12,960 nucleotides of DNA from Smittium culicis (GCA_001970855.1 LSSN01001858.1:1-12960); one strand, 5' to 3'; numbered from the stretch's first letter, positions 1-8,320 are shown. The notes: generated by a model from the sequence alone, not told the origin. Numbers and translations: made by a program.

Positions 1-178
1 TATTTTCAATTAATAACTTGTCTTTAGATCATAATATTTTCAATTAATAACTTGTCTTTAGATCATAATATTTTCAATTAATAACTTGTCTTTAGATCAT
101 AATATTTTCAATTAATAACTTGTCTTTAGATCATAATATTTTCAATTAATAACTTGTCTTTAGATCATAATATTTTCA
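1..178. repeat. Minisatellite, 34-bp unit, five perfect copies plus a partial
   Basis: The unit begins TATTTTCAATTAATAACTTG and ends TAGATCATAA. It repeats at positions 1, 35, 69, 103 and 137 with no differences between copies. An 8-base partial copy starts at 171 and then diverges (TTCATAATTAATAATAATAT). The array touches the left edge of the window, so its true length is unknown. The perfect identity suggests recent expansion or active homogenisation. The unit has no open coding interpretation. Confidence 0.97.
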
Positions 179-1247
179 TTCATAATTAATAATAATATTA
201 TCGCTAATAATTCCGAATTAACATATAACTTTGATAAAAATTAGTCAGATGACACAAAAGAACACAGAATAGACGAAAAATAAGTTACAGCTTTAAATAA
301 AACTACAAAGTATACTGATATTCAGTAAGCTGGAAATGAAAATATAAAAAAACCTCACTTTTAATAAATAAAAACTTAAAAGTATAAATATATATAACTT
401 TATATATGAAAAATATGTTTTTTGTGATAAAAATAATTCAGCTTTAAAATAAATAATAAAAACTGAAAGGGTGTTGAATCTTTAATTATATATTTATTAA
501 TTTTTAGGAAAAAAAAATGAAAATTGCAAATAAAAGTTAATACGGTACACACTAACGAACACGTAAATTAAAAAATGTCCAAAATCTTGTTTAAAAAAAT
601 TATATTTCTTACTGTTGAGTGTTTTTACCATTCGATTTTTCATACAGTAACCACTAAAAACAGCTGCAAAGATTTTTAACTTTTTAGAAATTCTCTAGCT
701 TCCAAGAATTTGAACTGCCTAAAAATTCTCTTGTATGCCAATCTATTGAAACAGCTAGAAATTTTCCAACGAAAAAAAGAAATTTTAGCATCTATTTTGC
801 TTTTTTATTTTTTAGTATATTATTTACTTTGATGCTTTATTAATGAGCCTAGTTACATAGTCTATTACAATATAAAAGGGGTTAAGCTTTTTCAATGAAC
901 ACGAGCTTTATTTGGTTTAAAGATTCATACTGTTGAAACAAACTAAATATATTAAATAATCACGATTAAATTACACTTGTTAAAGTACTAAAAAATAAAT
1001 TTATAGTTTTTTTGCCAAAATTTATATTATTGCATAATCTTTTTTCCCCAAATGGTATATAGAGATATCCTACTAATATTCATTATATTATTAATACTAA
1101 AGTTTTGAATATACTATCATAAAAAAAACAATTATTACTCTTATCAATTTTTTACATTATTCACGTCTATATTAATTTGATTAATGTTAATCTTTAATTA
1201 TGCATTTGAATGAATTATAATTGAAAAATACTTTATACTAAAATAAA
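179..1247. other. AT-rich noncoding stretch, nothing recognised
   Basis: This is strongly AT-rich DNA with many homopolymer runs and stops in all frames. A TATAAAAGGGG string near 871 is followed 24 bases later by a 13-codon frame. That spacing is too tight for a normal promoter and the frame is too short to call a gene. No tRNA, rRNA or transposon motif is visible. Confidence 0.6.
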
Positions 1248-1465
1248 GTGACTTTTAGTGTCATAATCACATTTTTAATTGAACAATCAGCGATAAATTG
1301 TCTACCAACTGAAGATCCCCCTTATCTTACCCATCCCATTGAATCACCATTTCCTTTAGTTTACAGTTCTCTTCACCTGTTCGTTTCATATATATTGACA
1401 GCATAATCCTTCCTATGAAGGCTATACTGTTCAACAAGTTTAACTCCTTCTAGTACCCTAGTTCT
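1248..1465. pseudogene. Candidate decayed coding island, orientation unresolved
   Basis: This patch is visibly richer in C and G than its surroundings. On the minus strand one frame reads protein-like text (KDYAVNIYETNR, then GNGDSMGWVR, then GGSSVGRQFIADCSIKN) interrupted by TGA, TAA and TAA. On the plus strand a frame of about 54 codons is open (containing LPTEDPPYLTHPIESPF) but has no ATG start. Both cannot be real coding frames. The minus-strand reading looks like an old exon with nonsense mutations, while the plus-strand reading could be chance in a GC-raised patch. I do not recognise a family. Confidence 0.25.
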
Positions 1466-2321
1466 TTATATGCTTAATATTTTGATATCAAATAATTATT
1501 CTTTAAAAATATCCACCTTGAAAGCGTCATGAAATTTTTTTTTTAGAAACTGCTTGAGCGAAATCTAAAATTGATTGAAGCCATTAGAAATTCGATTTCA
1601 AAACCCAGTGTATGAATGGTTATATAAAATTTTTAATTTTAAGCCAATGGAATGATATATACTCAAATTTAATAAAATAATAGATAATTATATAATTATA
1701 TAATTTAAAAAAAACCCCCCCTAATTACTAAATCAAATTATAGAAAATCTAGATTAATATAGCACTTCTTTTTTAGATTAATATATTTTTTCTTCAAATA
1801 TATTGAATTTAAAGGTTATTTTTATGGGTAATATTTAATAACCTTAAAATTTAGAATTTGTAAGTTATAAAATTTTGGTTTTATAAGTTTCAAAAGTATA
1901 ATTATACTCATTAAACTAAGAAAAATTAAGCCAATAAATATAATTAAGGTTGCTTTTTATTTCTATTTCTATAAATATTAATATACGAAATCTTATTTCA
2001 ATAAAATAAGATAAAAAAAATTTTCTTAATCTCGAAATTTAGTTTTGAATTTTTGATTAACTAATGTGCAATCTTTTATTTCAATGTGGCTTTGTTTATA
2101 AATATTTCCAAATTAGATTGATATGAAAAGTATAAAAAATCTATTATATTTTTTTTGGAATATAACAACAAATTATTACATTAATTTTTTCCCGAAAAAC
2201 TCATTATTTTTCACTATTTAGAATGGTGATTATCAAATCTTATTCATTAAAGAGTATATAAATCTTGGAGATTCTTAGGAGTATAAGTTTTTTTCTTAGA
2301 AATTATATTTTATTATTTAAA
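1466..2321. other. AT-rich noncoding stretch
   Basis: No gene is supported here. The only distinctive sequence is a run of eight A followed by seven C near 1707-1721, next to a short ATAATTAT-type microsatellite at about 1683-1706. The last part (below 2322) continues, in weak alignment, the relic coding copy described at 2322-2630. Confidence 0.55.
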
Positions 2322-2630
2322 CTAGGTATAAGAATTTATTGTATCAGATAAACCAATCGATGATATTTTCCAATCAAATCTAAAACTAAACCAACGCTTA
2401 TTTTCAGGAAAAATCTTATAGGAAAAGTTCCTCTCATTGAAATAATCTCCCATATATAGTAAAACCTCTGATTAAGAAACATGTATTTTTACTCTATTTT
2501 GGTACAAATGTCGTCTAATACAGCAATTTATCATTTTTGAAGGTTTTTTAAATCTAAAAATGACTTTCAAAGCATTAGCTACACATTTACAAAAAAAAAA
2601 GTCAAACTTTAGTATTCTAAATAAATTAAT
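2322..2630 (-). pseudogene. Relic gene family, copy A (unidentified protein)
   Basis: On the minus strand one frame runs 103 codons from 2630 to the TAG at 2324-2322, broken only by a TAA at 2474-2472. The readable half has GDYFNERNFSYK, then WFSFRFDWK, then GLSDTINSYT. The DNA aligns to copy B at 7800-8035 over at least about 115 bases around the core. It then matches more weakly through the equivalent of CCTAAGAATCTCC near 2266-2278. Two lineages keeping the same frame and the same residues is the main evidence that this was coding. No ATG start is evident, and upstream bases (to about 2800) match copy B only weakly. I recognise no known domain. It lies about 450 bp outside the left end of the DIRS-like element and reads away from it. 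Confidence 0.6.
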
Positions 2631-3080
2631 TTAATTAGCTTATTTTTTTTAAAAAAATCATAGCTTAATTCGTTAATTAGTACGATTATGTTGCCATAAT
2701 AAAAATAATTTTTTGACTCATTTTACTGCCATTTACAAAAATAACTGCGAGTTGTCTTCTCAGAGCACTATTTACAATAGTCTAGATATTTAGCAATATT
2801 AATAGACAATTCGCTATAATTTGCGAGTTTAATTTAATTAGCCTATAAAATCGTCTTTAAAAAATAGGTTATGCTTCAAAAAATATATTAATTACTTATT
2901 CAATTTAAAATTAATCAAATTGCTATCTCTGAGGGTATTAATCTCAAGGAGTTTCCATAAAGTTGTTTTAGTGTATAGATTTTTTTATTAATATCGCGGA
3001 ATTTTATTGGTACGGAAAAAAAGCAATAAATATGTGCTAGAATAAACAAAAAAATGGTAAAATTGATGCAAAGAATATAG
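2631..3080. other. AT-rich flank left of the DIRS-like element
   Basis: No reading frame or RNA gene is supported. The minus strand around 2700-2800 may be a weak upstream extension of relic copy A, since similar short strings such as AAATAGTG occur upstream of copy B at about 7550. That alignment is too poor to call. Confidence 0.5.
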
Positions 3081-3262
3081 ATATTATATTTCATGGGGTG
3101 GTCATATTAAGTTTTTATCATCTCTATTGAATAAAGAATCGAACTTACAAAAACCAATAAAATTCTAATACGTAATAAAATAAGTATCTATAAAAAATTT
3201 ATATTTATAACGAAAGTACTTTGTTATGATATCCTTATTTTCTTTTCTTTCGTAAAGGTACT
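3081..3262 (+). repeat. Left inverted terminal repeat of the DIRS-like element
   Basis: The reverse complement of 7163-7337 matches this segment almost end to end. Shared blocks include GGGGTGGTCATATTAAGT, CAAAAACCAATAAAATT, CGTAATAAAATAA, TATCTATAAAAA, TTATGATATC and AAAGGTA. Similarity stops at about 3262, 60 bases before the first gag ATG. Any promoter for the element would be expected here, but I see no clear core-promoter box. Confidence 0.9.
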
Positions 3263-3322
3263 CTACCAGATATAAAGATTTTCAAAAAATATAAATTCAT
3301 ATATTCTACAAATTTATTTACA

Positions 3323-4138
3323 ATGATGGACCAAGAAGATAACAACCAGGTACCTGTTATCCAAGAAACAGTCAATGAGTTGACGGAAATGGTTATAAAA
3401 CTCCTCAACGAAAAGGAGCGGAATCCAGAACCAGAGGATCCGTACGTAGCCACTAGGGTGCCTTTTACGGACTTGGTAGTTTATCCAGAGCTTATCGAAG
3501 CTCTCCCGTCAATTGAAGAAGAGCTCTTACGTACACCGATATCCGAAGCAGAAAAGAAAAAGGCATTTCACCTTTGTCCTAGAAGTAGTTCAATGAACAA
3601 CCATCCATAGCCACTAAATGATTCAGCTTCATCTGTATTGAATAAAGCCGATGCCTGTCTACACGGAATTCAAATAGCACTTTCGTAAGCCAGGAGACCG
3701 ATTGATTATTACGTCCAAAATATAATCCAGGATAACCCGCAAGCTAATTCTGAGTACCCGCACATCCTTTTTTCAAACAATATAAGAGTCCTCTTGGCCG
3801 ATATTGCTGCAACAGCCACACAAGGAAGATTAGATAATATGCATAAATGGATGGAGCTTCAGGATAAACCTCAGCAACTAATATAGCCGGAGACAAAGTC
3901 ACTTATGGACCAGAAGAAGCATGACGCCCTTATATCAAGCAAAAATCCCGAGGAGCGGTCCAGAGTTCGTAAGCCCTTTCGTGTGCGCCTGCAGTACGAT
4001 ACACAGAATAGTTCCCGCAGCAAAATTTATCAGGCGCAAACCATGGAAGCTGCAACTACGCCCACCACAGTCAATAATCCTCCAACACAGTCAAATTTTC
4101 GCGGGAGAGGCAGGGGCAGAGGAAGAGAATCTCAATAG
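3323..4138 (+). pseudogene. gag: DIRS Gag-like protein, nonsense-disrupted
   Basis: One frame runs 271 codons from ATG 3323 (a second ATG follows at 3326) to TAG 4136-4138. It is interrupted by TAG at 3608, TAA at 3686 and TAG at 3884 with no frameshift. The N-terminal third is acidic (KERNPEPEDPYVATRVPF, VYPELIEALPSIEEEL). The middle has LLADIAATATQGRLDN. The C-terminus is basic and ends FRGRGRGRGRESQ. That order, an acidic Gag with an RG-box nucleic-acid-binding tail and no zinc knuckle, matches Gag-like proteins of fungal DIRS elements as I know them. It would coat the element RNA. The last 60 bases overlap the pol frame, in the +2 relation usual for compact retroelements. Each stop differs by one base from a plausible sense codon. 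As it stands only an N-terminal 95-residue peptide could be made. Confidence 0.85.
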
Positions 4139-5689
4139 ATCCCACGACAGGCCCCCCCGTAGGGGGCTGACTCGAGATGTTCAGGTCAGCATGGAGCCGA
4201 ATTATGGACAGCAAGTGGGTCCGCAACATCGTCGAAAAAGGGGTCCAAATTCCATTCAGAAAATCGGAACTGCAAAGCGAATATTCCGAGTAGAACTGAA
4301 AAAGACTTGAATTGTTCTACGAGAAATACACACCGACCCCGAAAGAAACATCAGACGGGTCCATCACCACTGAAAATTTACCCAAGACGGCAAAAGAGGA
4401 AAATGGAAGCCGCTGCACTCGCAGTCATGACAACAGAAGTGGCTTCACTATTGACCAAGAGGGCGATCGAGGAAGTCAAGACATAAGATCCGGGATTTTT
4501 CAGCAATCTTTTCGTAATACCAAAGAAGACCGGAGGACTCAGACTAGTCTTGAATCTGAGGAAACTGAATCTCCATGTACATGAGCGGAACTTTAAGATG
4601 AAATCTCTCTCTTCAATTTTCCGACTGATCCACAGGAAGGACTACATGAAGTCACTGGATCTAGAAGATGAATTTATGCGCACTATAATCCACGAATCTT
4701 GGAAGAGGTACCTCCGCTTCTATTGGAATGGGAAATTATACCAGTTCAGAGTTCTTCCGCTCGGACTATCACTGAGTCCTCACACGTTTACAAAGGTTCT
4801 TCACCCGGTTTTGAAATGAGCAAGAATACGAGGAATTCGAGTATCTGCATATTTGGACGATCTATTGATCCTGGGAGAATCGAAGGAGAAATTCGAATCG
4901 AATACAGCAAAGGTTCTATCCAAGCTAATGAAACTTGGTTACAAAATAAAGATGGAAAAATCGACAATGAAGCCATGTCAATCGATAAAGCATCTTGGAA
5001 TGGTAATAAACTCTCGCAAAATGAGTCTGAAAGTACCTTCCTCAAAGATAAGGGACCTCAGAATGGAAGCTTCGAAATTACTGAACATTGTTAAAACGAC
5101 TCTGAAGAACCTAGCGAGTTTCATAGGCAAGGAAAAAGCAATGTCAATTGCACTACTCCCTAGACGTCTCATGTTACGCTGACTCTTGGAACTGAAGAAT
5201 ACATGTCTTTCGAAGAATAAAGCATGTACATCGACGGTGATATTGGCAGAGCCGGAAATTCAGAATCTACAATTTTGGGCCACCCAACTGCTATCATGAA
5301 ATGGCCAGTCATTCCTTCCATAGACACCAGAGCTCGAATTTTTTACGGATGCGAGCGACTCGGCATGGGGAATAGTTGTGGGATCCAAATCTTACTCAGG
5401 ATCATGGAGTCCATCGGAGGCGTTGATGCACATCAACACCAAAGAATTATTGACAATGTTATACGTTCTTCGGCTCAAGAATGTTTTAGGCCGTTCAGTA
5501 TTAGTCTACTCAGACAATACTACCACATTGGCTTACGTCAAGAAATTTTGAGGGACAACCTCACCAAAGCTATTGGAGATATTGGAAAGGATTTGGAAAC
5601 ACTGTTTTGATACGAATACACGCCCACAAGTCACATATGTACTGTCTGTGATTAATCCGGCAGACGCTCCGAGTCGTTTAACCGTATAG
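4078..5689 (+). pseudogene. pol: DIRS pol, reverse transcriptase and RNase H portion, disrupted
   Basis: Pol opens at 4078 in a frame overlapping gag and reads TTGPPVGG, then TGA at 4168, then FRSAWSRIMDSKWVRNIV. It slips into the next frame somewhere between about 4270 and 4420. From there a single frame runs to TAG 5687. Reverse transcriptase signs are FVIPKKTGGLRLVLNLRKL (about 4505-4560), KSLDLEDEF (motif A), RVLPLGLSLSPHTFTKVL (motif B) and AYLDDLLIL, with the catalytic YLDD at 4850-4861. The RNase H domain follows: FFTDASDSAWG (Asp 5348), NTKELL (Glu 5444), YSDNTTT (Asp 5513) and PADAPSR (Asp 5663), so all four acidic residues survive. In-frame stops sit at 4484, 4817, 5180, 5297, 5321 and 5549. 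It would copy the element RNA into DNA. The many stops make it non-functional. Confidence 0.9.
4151..4167 (+). other. GC hairpin just after the gag stop
   Basis: GCCCCC (4151-4156) pairs with GGGGGC (4162-4167) across a 5-base loop, CCGTA. It is the strongest GC stem in an otherwise AT-rich window and starts 12 bases after the gag stop, within the pol frame. In pol it encodes the Gly-Pro-Pro-Val-Gly-Gly stretch, so coding constraint alone could explain it. A role in reaching the pol frame is possible but unproven. Confidence 0.5.
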
Positions 5690-6120
5690 ACCGAATGTTC
5701 AATATCGGATCAAGTATTTTTAGTAATATCCAAACTATACGAAACCCACGATGTGGAACTTTTGCATCGAGGGATAACAGAAAGATCAACAGGTATTACA
5801 GTTGGCTTACGGATAACAATGCGTTAGGCCAATACGCGCTGAACTTCAACTGGAAGAAATGAGACAACCCTTACGGTTGCCCTCCATCGAACCTAATACA
5901 ACAAGTTATACAGAAACTTCGGAGGGAACGACTAACAATAACATTGATTACCCTCATTGGAAAACTGCTATATGGTATCCAGATCTACTGAAGTTATCAA
6001 TAGCCCATACATTACTACTGCAAGAAACAACGGTGGTGTCGGATACAAATAGCGGAAAATATCCGCTGTTGAACAGCAAGAACTGGTGTCTCATGGCATA
6101 GAGAATCAGCGGTGCACCCT
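5690..6120 (+). pseudogene. DIRS pol C-terminal methyltransferase-like region, frameshifted
   Basis: Past the RNase H domain the text continues through two frame changes. The first is near 5757-5762 in a T run (ETHDVEL, then FASRDNRKINRYYSWL). The second is near 5951 in a C run (RRERLTITLIT, then PHWKTAIWYPDLLKLSIA). A TGA at 5860 and a TAG at 6099 (LMA-stop-RISG) also break it. DNPYGCPPSNLI at 5863-5898 sits where DIRS elements carry an adenine-methyltransferase-like motif. From my knowledge of the group the usual form is CPPW, so the Ser (TCG at 5887) is probably a mutation. The role of this domain in DIRS elements is not established. The region leads directly into the recombinase after a third single-base slip in the A run at about 6118-6124. 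Confidence 0.7.
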
Positions 6121-6121
6121 C

Positions 6122-7069
6122 AAAGCACAAGGTTTCTCCGATACAGCCGTTGACATCATCGTTTCAAAACAATGTTAAGTCAAACGTAGATCCAGATAAA
6201 ATTCTATTCAGCAACAATTTTTAGATTGGCATCAAAGCTATAATAATACTACATAAATTCAAGCAAAAAATATAGTAAAATTTCTAAACCATATTTTTAC
6301 TACAAAGAAATTGAGCACAAACACAATCAGAGCTTATAAATCTGCAATTTTCAATTTGGTAGCCGACTCGAAATCTATGGAAAATTCCCCGTGCATAAAT
6401 GAGACGGAAATAAAGTCTTTCGTCAACCCTATTATCAACATATCGCCTGTAATTGAAAGATTAATAGAATGGTGCAACACTAAGGATTTAGAAATAAAAA
6501 AACTGACAACAAAATGCTGCTGGTTACTAGCACTATGTGGATTTTTAAGGGCAAGCGATATTCACCGCATAGATGACGCAAGAACAACTGTTAGCAATAA
6601 TACTCTTAAACTAGTAATAATTGCACCAAAAGAAAAAAGAAATGGGGAACCGATTGGACGTCCTTGCGAAATAAACGGACACCCAAATACAATTTTATGC
6701 CCGGTTGTCGCATACAAGGTATACAAATCTGGGGTAGCAACCGTATCCTGTCCAACGCCCCATATCAATAATAATTCAATAGTAGTAAATGGAATGATTA
6801 GGAATACAAGAGATCTAAATAAGCCGTAGTCAGTAGACTGTATAACAAGACATATTAAGAATTTATCTACTCTCATAGAAAGACCAGCTGATACCCCGAT
6901 TCCAAAAGCTGGTACAATTGGTGCTATTTTAGCAGTTAATTCATGAATACCAGCGGAAAACATATTGCCACATGCCTTTTGGCCGAATTTCACCATGAAT
7001 GATACTTACTATAGGTTAAACCACAGTACTAAGTCAAAAATGACTGAAGCCGTACTGCCTTTTGAGTAA
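6122..7069 (+). pseudogene. DIRS tyrosine recombinase, disrupted
   Basis: The frame begins KAQGFSDTAVDIIVSKQ, is stopped at 6176, 6197 and 6254, and then runs open through LSTNTIRAYKSAIF (an N-terminal DNA-binding helical region) to TAG 6827. It resumes to TGA 6944 and ends at TAA 7067. A TTG at 6311 is not a believable start. Catalytic signs are LLALCGFLRASDIHRID with the first Arg at 6548, PKAGTIGAILAVNS where the second Arg is expected, His 6971 and Trp 6980 in LPHAFW, and the Tyr pair TYYRLN at 7007-7012 as nucleophile. The second Arg position reads Gly (GGT, 6911), which would abolish strand cleavage even without the stops. The enzyme would integrate the circular DNA intermediate. Its stop lies 22 bases before the internal complementary region, the normal DIRS spacing. 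Confidence 0.9.
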
Positions 7070-7090
7070 CTTAATGTGACCACTTCAAGA

Positions 7091-7140
7091 AATATAGTGT
7101 AAGATTAATCAATATTATATGAATGGGGCGATCATATTAA
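7091..7140 (+). repeat. Internal complementary region of the DIRS-like element
   Basis: ATATAGTGTAAGATTAATCA, then ATATTATATGAATGGGGCGA, then TCATATTAA is the near-exact reverse complement of the outer right terminus (7311-7345, resuming at 7372). The last part also repeats the outer left end at 3081-3110 in direct orientation. DIRS elements use such a segment to join the two ends when the circle is made. It sits right after the recombinase gene, as expected. Confidence 0.85.
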
Positions 7141-7162
7141 CTCCCACCCTCCCGAACCCTTT

Positions 7163-7388
7163 TACCTTTGCTAAAGAAGATAAAGATATCATAATAACGT
7201 ACTTTGATTATTAAATATAAAATTTTTATAGATAATTATTTTATTACGCATTATAATTTTATTGGTTTTTGAAAGTTCAAATTTTTATCAAATAAAGATG
7301 ATAACTTAATATGACCACCCCATTCATATAATATTGATTAATCTTCGTCCTAAAGGGGCTCAATTAATCTTACACTAATTCTTTAAAT
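7163..7388 (-). repeat. Right inverted terminal repeat with terminal extension
   Basis: Positions 7163-7337 are the inverted copy of the left repeat. Beyond it the right end carries an extension absent from the left, shared only with the internal region. Compared with the internal copy, the extension has 26 extra bases at 7346-7371 (CGTCCTAAAGGGGCTCA plus a second ATTAATCTT) before ACACTAATTCTTTAA resumes. The ATTAATCTT therefore occurs twice, at 7337 and 7363. Confidence 0.85.
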
Positions 7389-7578
7389 CTTCCCGTCCAA
7401 CAATCTTTAAAAAAATGAATCTAATTATTCGTTTATGATTTATAAGCATATTTACTATTTGCTGCTATTTTGAAATATACCAATATTTTTAAGACTTTGG
7501 AATTAGTCGATTTTCATTGAGCAAAGTTGGCTATATTTAGTGGTTCAAAAATAGTGTACCACGCGGGAATGTTTTAAA
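7389..7578. other. Flank right of the DIRS-like element
   Basis: AT-rich sequence between the element end and relic copy B. No feature is supported. Weak similarity near 7530-7578 to the reverse complement of 2720-2800 could be an upstream part of the relic family. Confidence 0.45.
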
Positions 7579-8257
7579 ATGGGGAGTTCTGAACGAAGAG
7601 AGTACTTTATTGCAGTTTAATATAATTGGCTTGGGCATTCATAAGGTGTAAATATTATCTGTGGGATTGAAAAGGTATTTCAGTTTTTCTATTTATTCAA
7701 CTGGTTTAGAAATTTTAATTTGCAAAAAAATGAGTCGATTTTACTCATTGGCCAAGTATTTGTAGTGCGATTATTTACACCGACACGCATTATCTATAAA
7801 ATGTTCTTTCATATAGGAGATTATTTAAATGAGCGGAACTTTTCCATTTTGTTCTTCCACTCATATGAATTGCCTTTATTTTCGATTTGATTATAGCAAA
7901 TCATCAAGTGGTTTATCTGATTGAACCAATAACTATATCCCAGAAAATAAGCAAATAGAATTTATAAGAACAAAAGTTCGTGTTCCCCTAAGATTATCCG
8001 ATAATTGAATTTTACTGATAGATAACATATTATAGTTCTAATCGCAAATAAAGCTAAAAAAATATGTAAAAAAATCCCAACCTGTGTCCAATAGTATATT
8101 ACAGATAAAAATAATAAACAGATTTGACAAGTATGGTTGGCTAATTTTTTATGATAATTCGATTATAGTTTAGCCACTTAACAGTGATAGAAAATCCATC
8201 GATTGATTGGACAATATATTTTCAAAGCAGGAGAAGGGGTAGAATAAGATCAGGTAA
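7579..8257 (+). pseudogene. Relic gene family, copy B (longest copy, unidentified)
   Basis: A possible start ATG at 7579 gives MGSSERREYFIAV, stopped at 7618 and 7642. The frame is then open for 81 codons (GVNIICGIEKVFQ, SILLIGQVFVVRLF, HIGDYLNERNFSILF) to TGA 7888. A slip near 7880 moves it one frame on to FRFDYSKSSSGLSD, YIPENKQIEFIRTKVRVPLR and ILLIDNIL. It then runs a further 43 open codons (8042-8170, ending GWLIFYDNSIIV) and ends KQEKG near 8240. Stops in the second part are at 7922, 8006, 8033, 8039, 8171, 8201, 8240 and 8255. The shared residues with copies A and C and the long collinear frame argue for a former protein of 200 residues or more. A hydrophobic stretch precedes the GDYLNERNF core. 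I do not recognise the family. It could be a host multigene family or part of another transposon. Confidence 0.6.
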
Positions 8258-8311
8258 AAAAATTTTCAGTTGACAATTATCAAAAAACAAATATATATCG
8301 AGAAAAAAAGG

Positions 8312-8320
8312 TATAAAAAA
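8312..8320 (+). promoter_or_regulatory. TATA-like box before the candidate spliced relic
   Basis: TATAAAAAA lies 17 bases before the signal-peptide-like frame at 8337. The distance is short for a box-to-start spacing unless the first used ATG is at 8403. In DNA this AT-rich the motif alone is weak evidence. Confidence 0.25.

Larger units (their letters stand above)
3081..7388 (+). mobile_element. DIRS-like tyrosine-recombinase retrotransposon, full-length but dead
   Basis: The segment has the full DIRS layout. It has inverted (not direct) terminal repeats at 3081-3262 and 7163-7345, an RG-rich gag, an overlapping pol with reverse transcriptase and RNase H, a methyltransferase-like region, and a tyrosine recombinase in place of a DDE integrase. 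A short internal region at 7091-7140 duplicates the terminus. These elements replicate through a circular intermediate and integrate by recombinase without a target duplication, so none is expected. About 4.3 kb is a shorter-than-average length for the group. Every gene has nonsense codons, and the two terminal repeats differ at roughly one position in five by eye, so the copy is old. The outer ends are set by repeat similarity and could shift by some tens of bases. Confidence 0.92.

Noticed and set aside
871..936. TATAAAAGGGG followed by a short ATG frame
   Set aside because: The frame has only 13 codons and begins too close to the box.
1707..1721. A8C7 homopolymer tract as a possible element end
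   Set aside because: No repeat, inverted end or coding relic borders it. It is probably simple slippage.
3235..3453. A 72-codon minus-strand frame over the start of gag
   Set aside because: It overlaps the left terminal repeat and gag, whose plus-strand frame has recognisable family content. It is a shadow frame.
4575..4600. ATGAGCGGAACTTT shared by the reverse transcriptase gene and relic copy B
   Set aside because: The match ends at 14 bases and lies in a normal, family-typical part of the reverse transcriptase. It is treated as chance.
6311..6313. TTG as a start codon for the recombinase
   Set aside because: Family-typical sequence continues in frame upstream to about 6122 between nonsense codons, so the TTG is an internal Leu.
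6562..6996. A 144-codon minus-strand frame inside the recombinase
   Set aside because: The plus strand has clear recombinase motifs through the same region. The antisense frame has no recognisable content.
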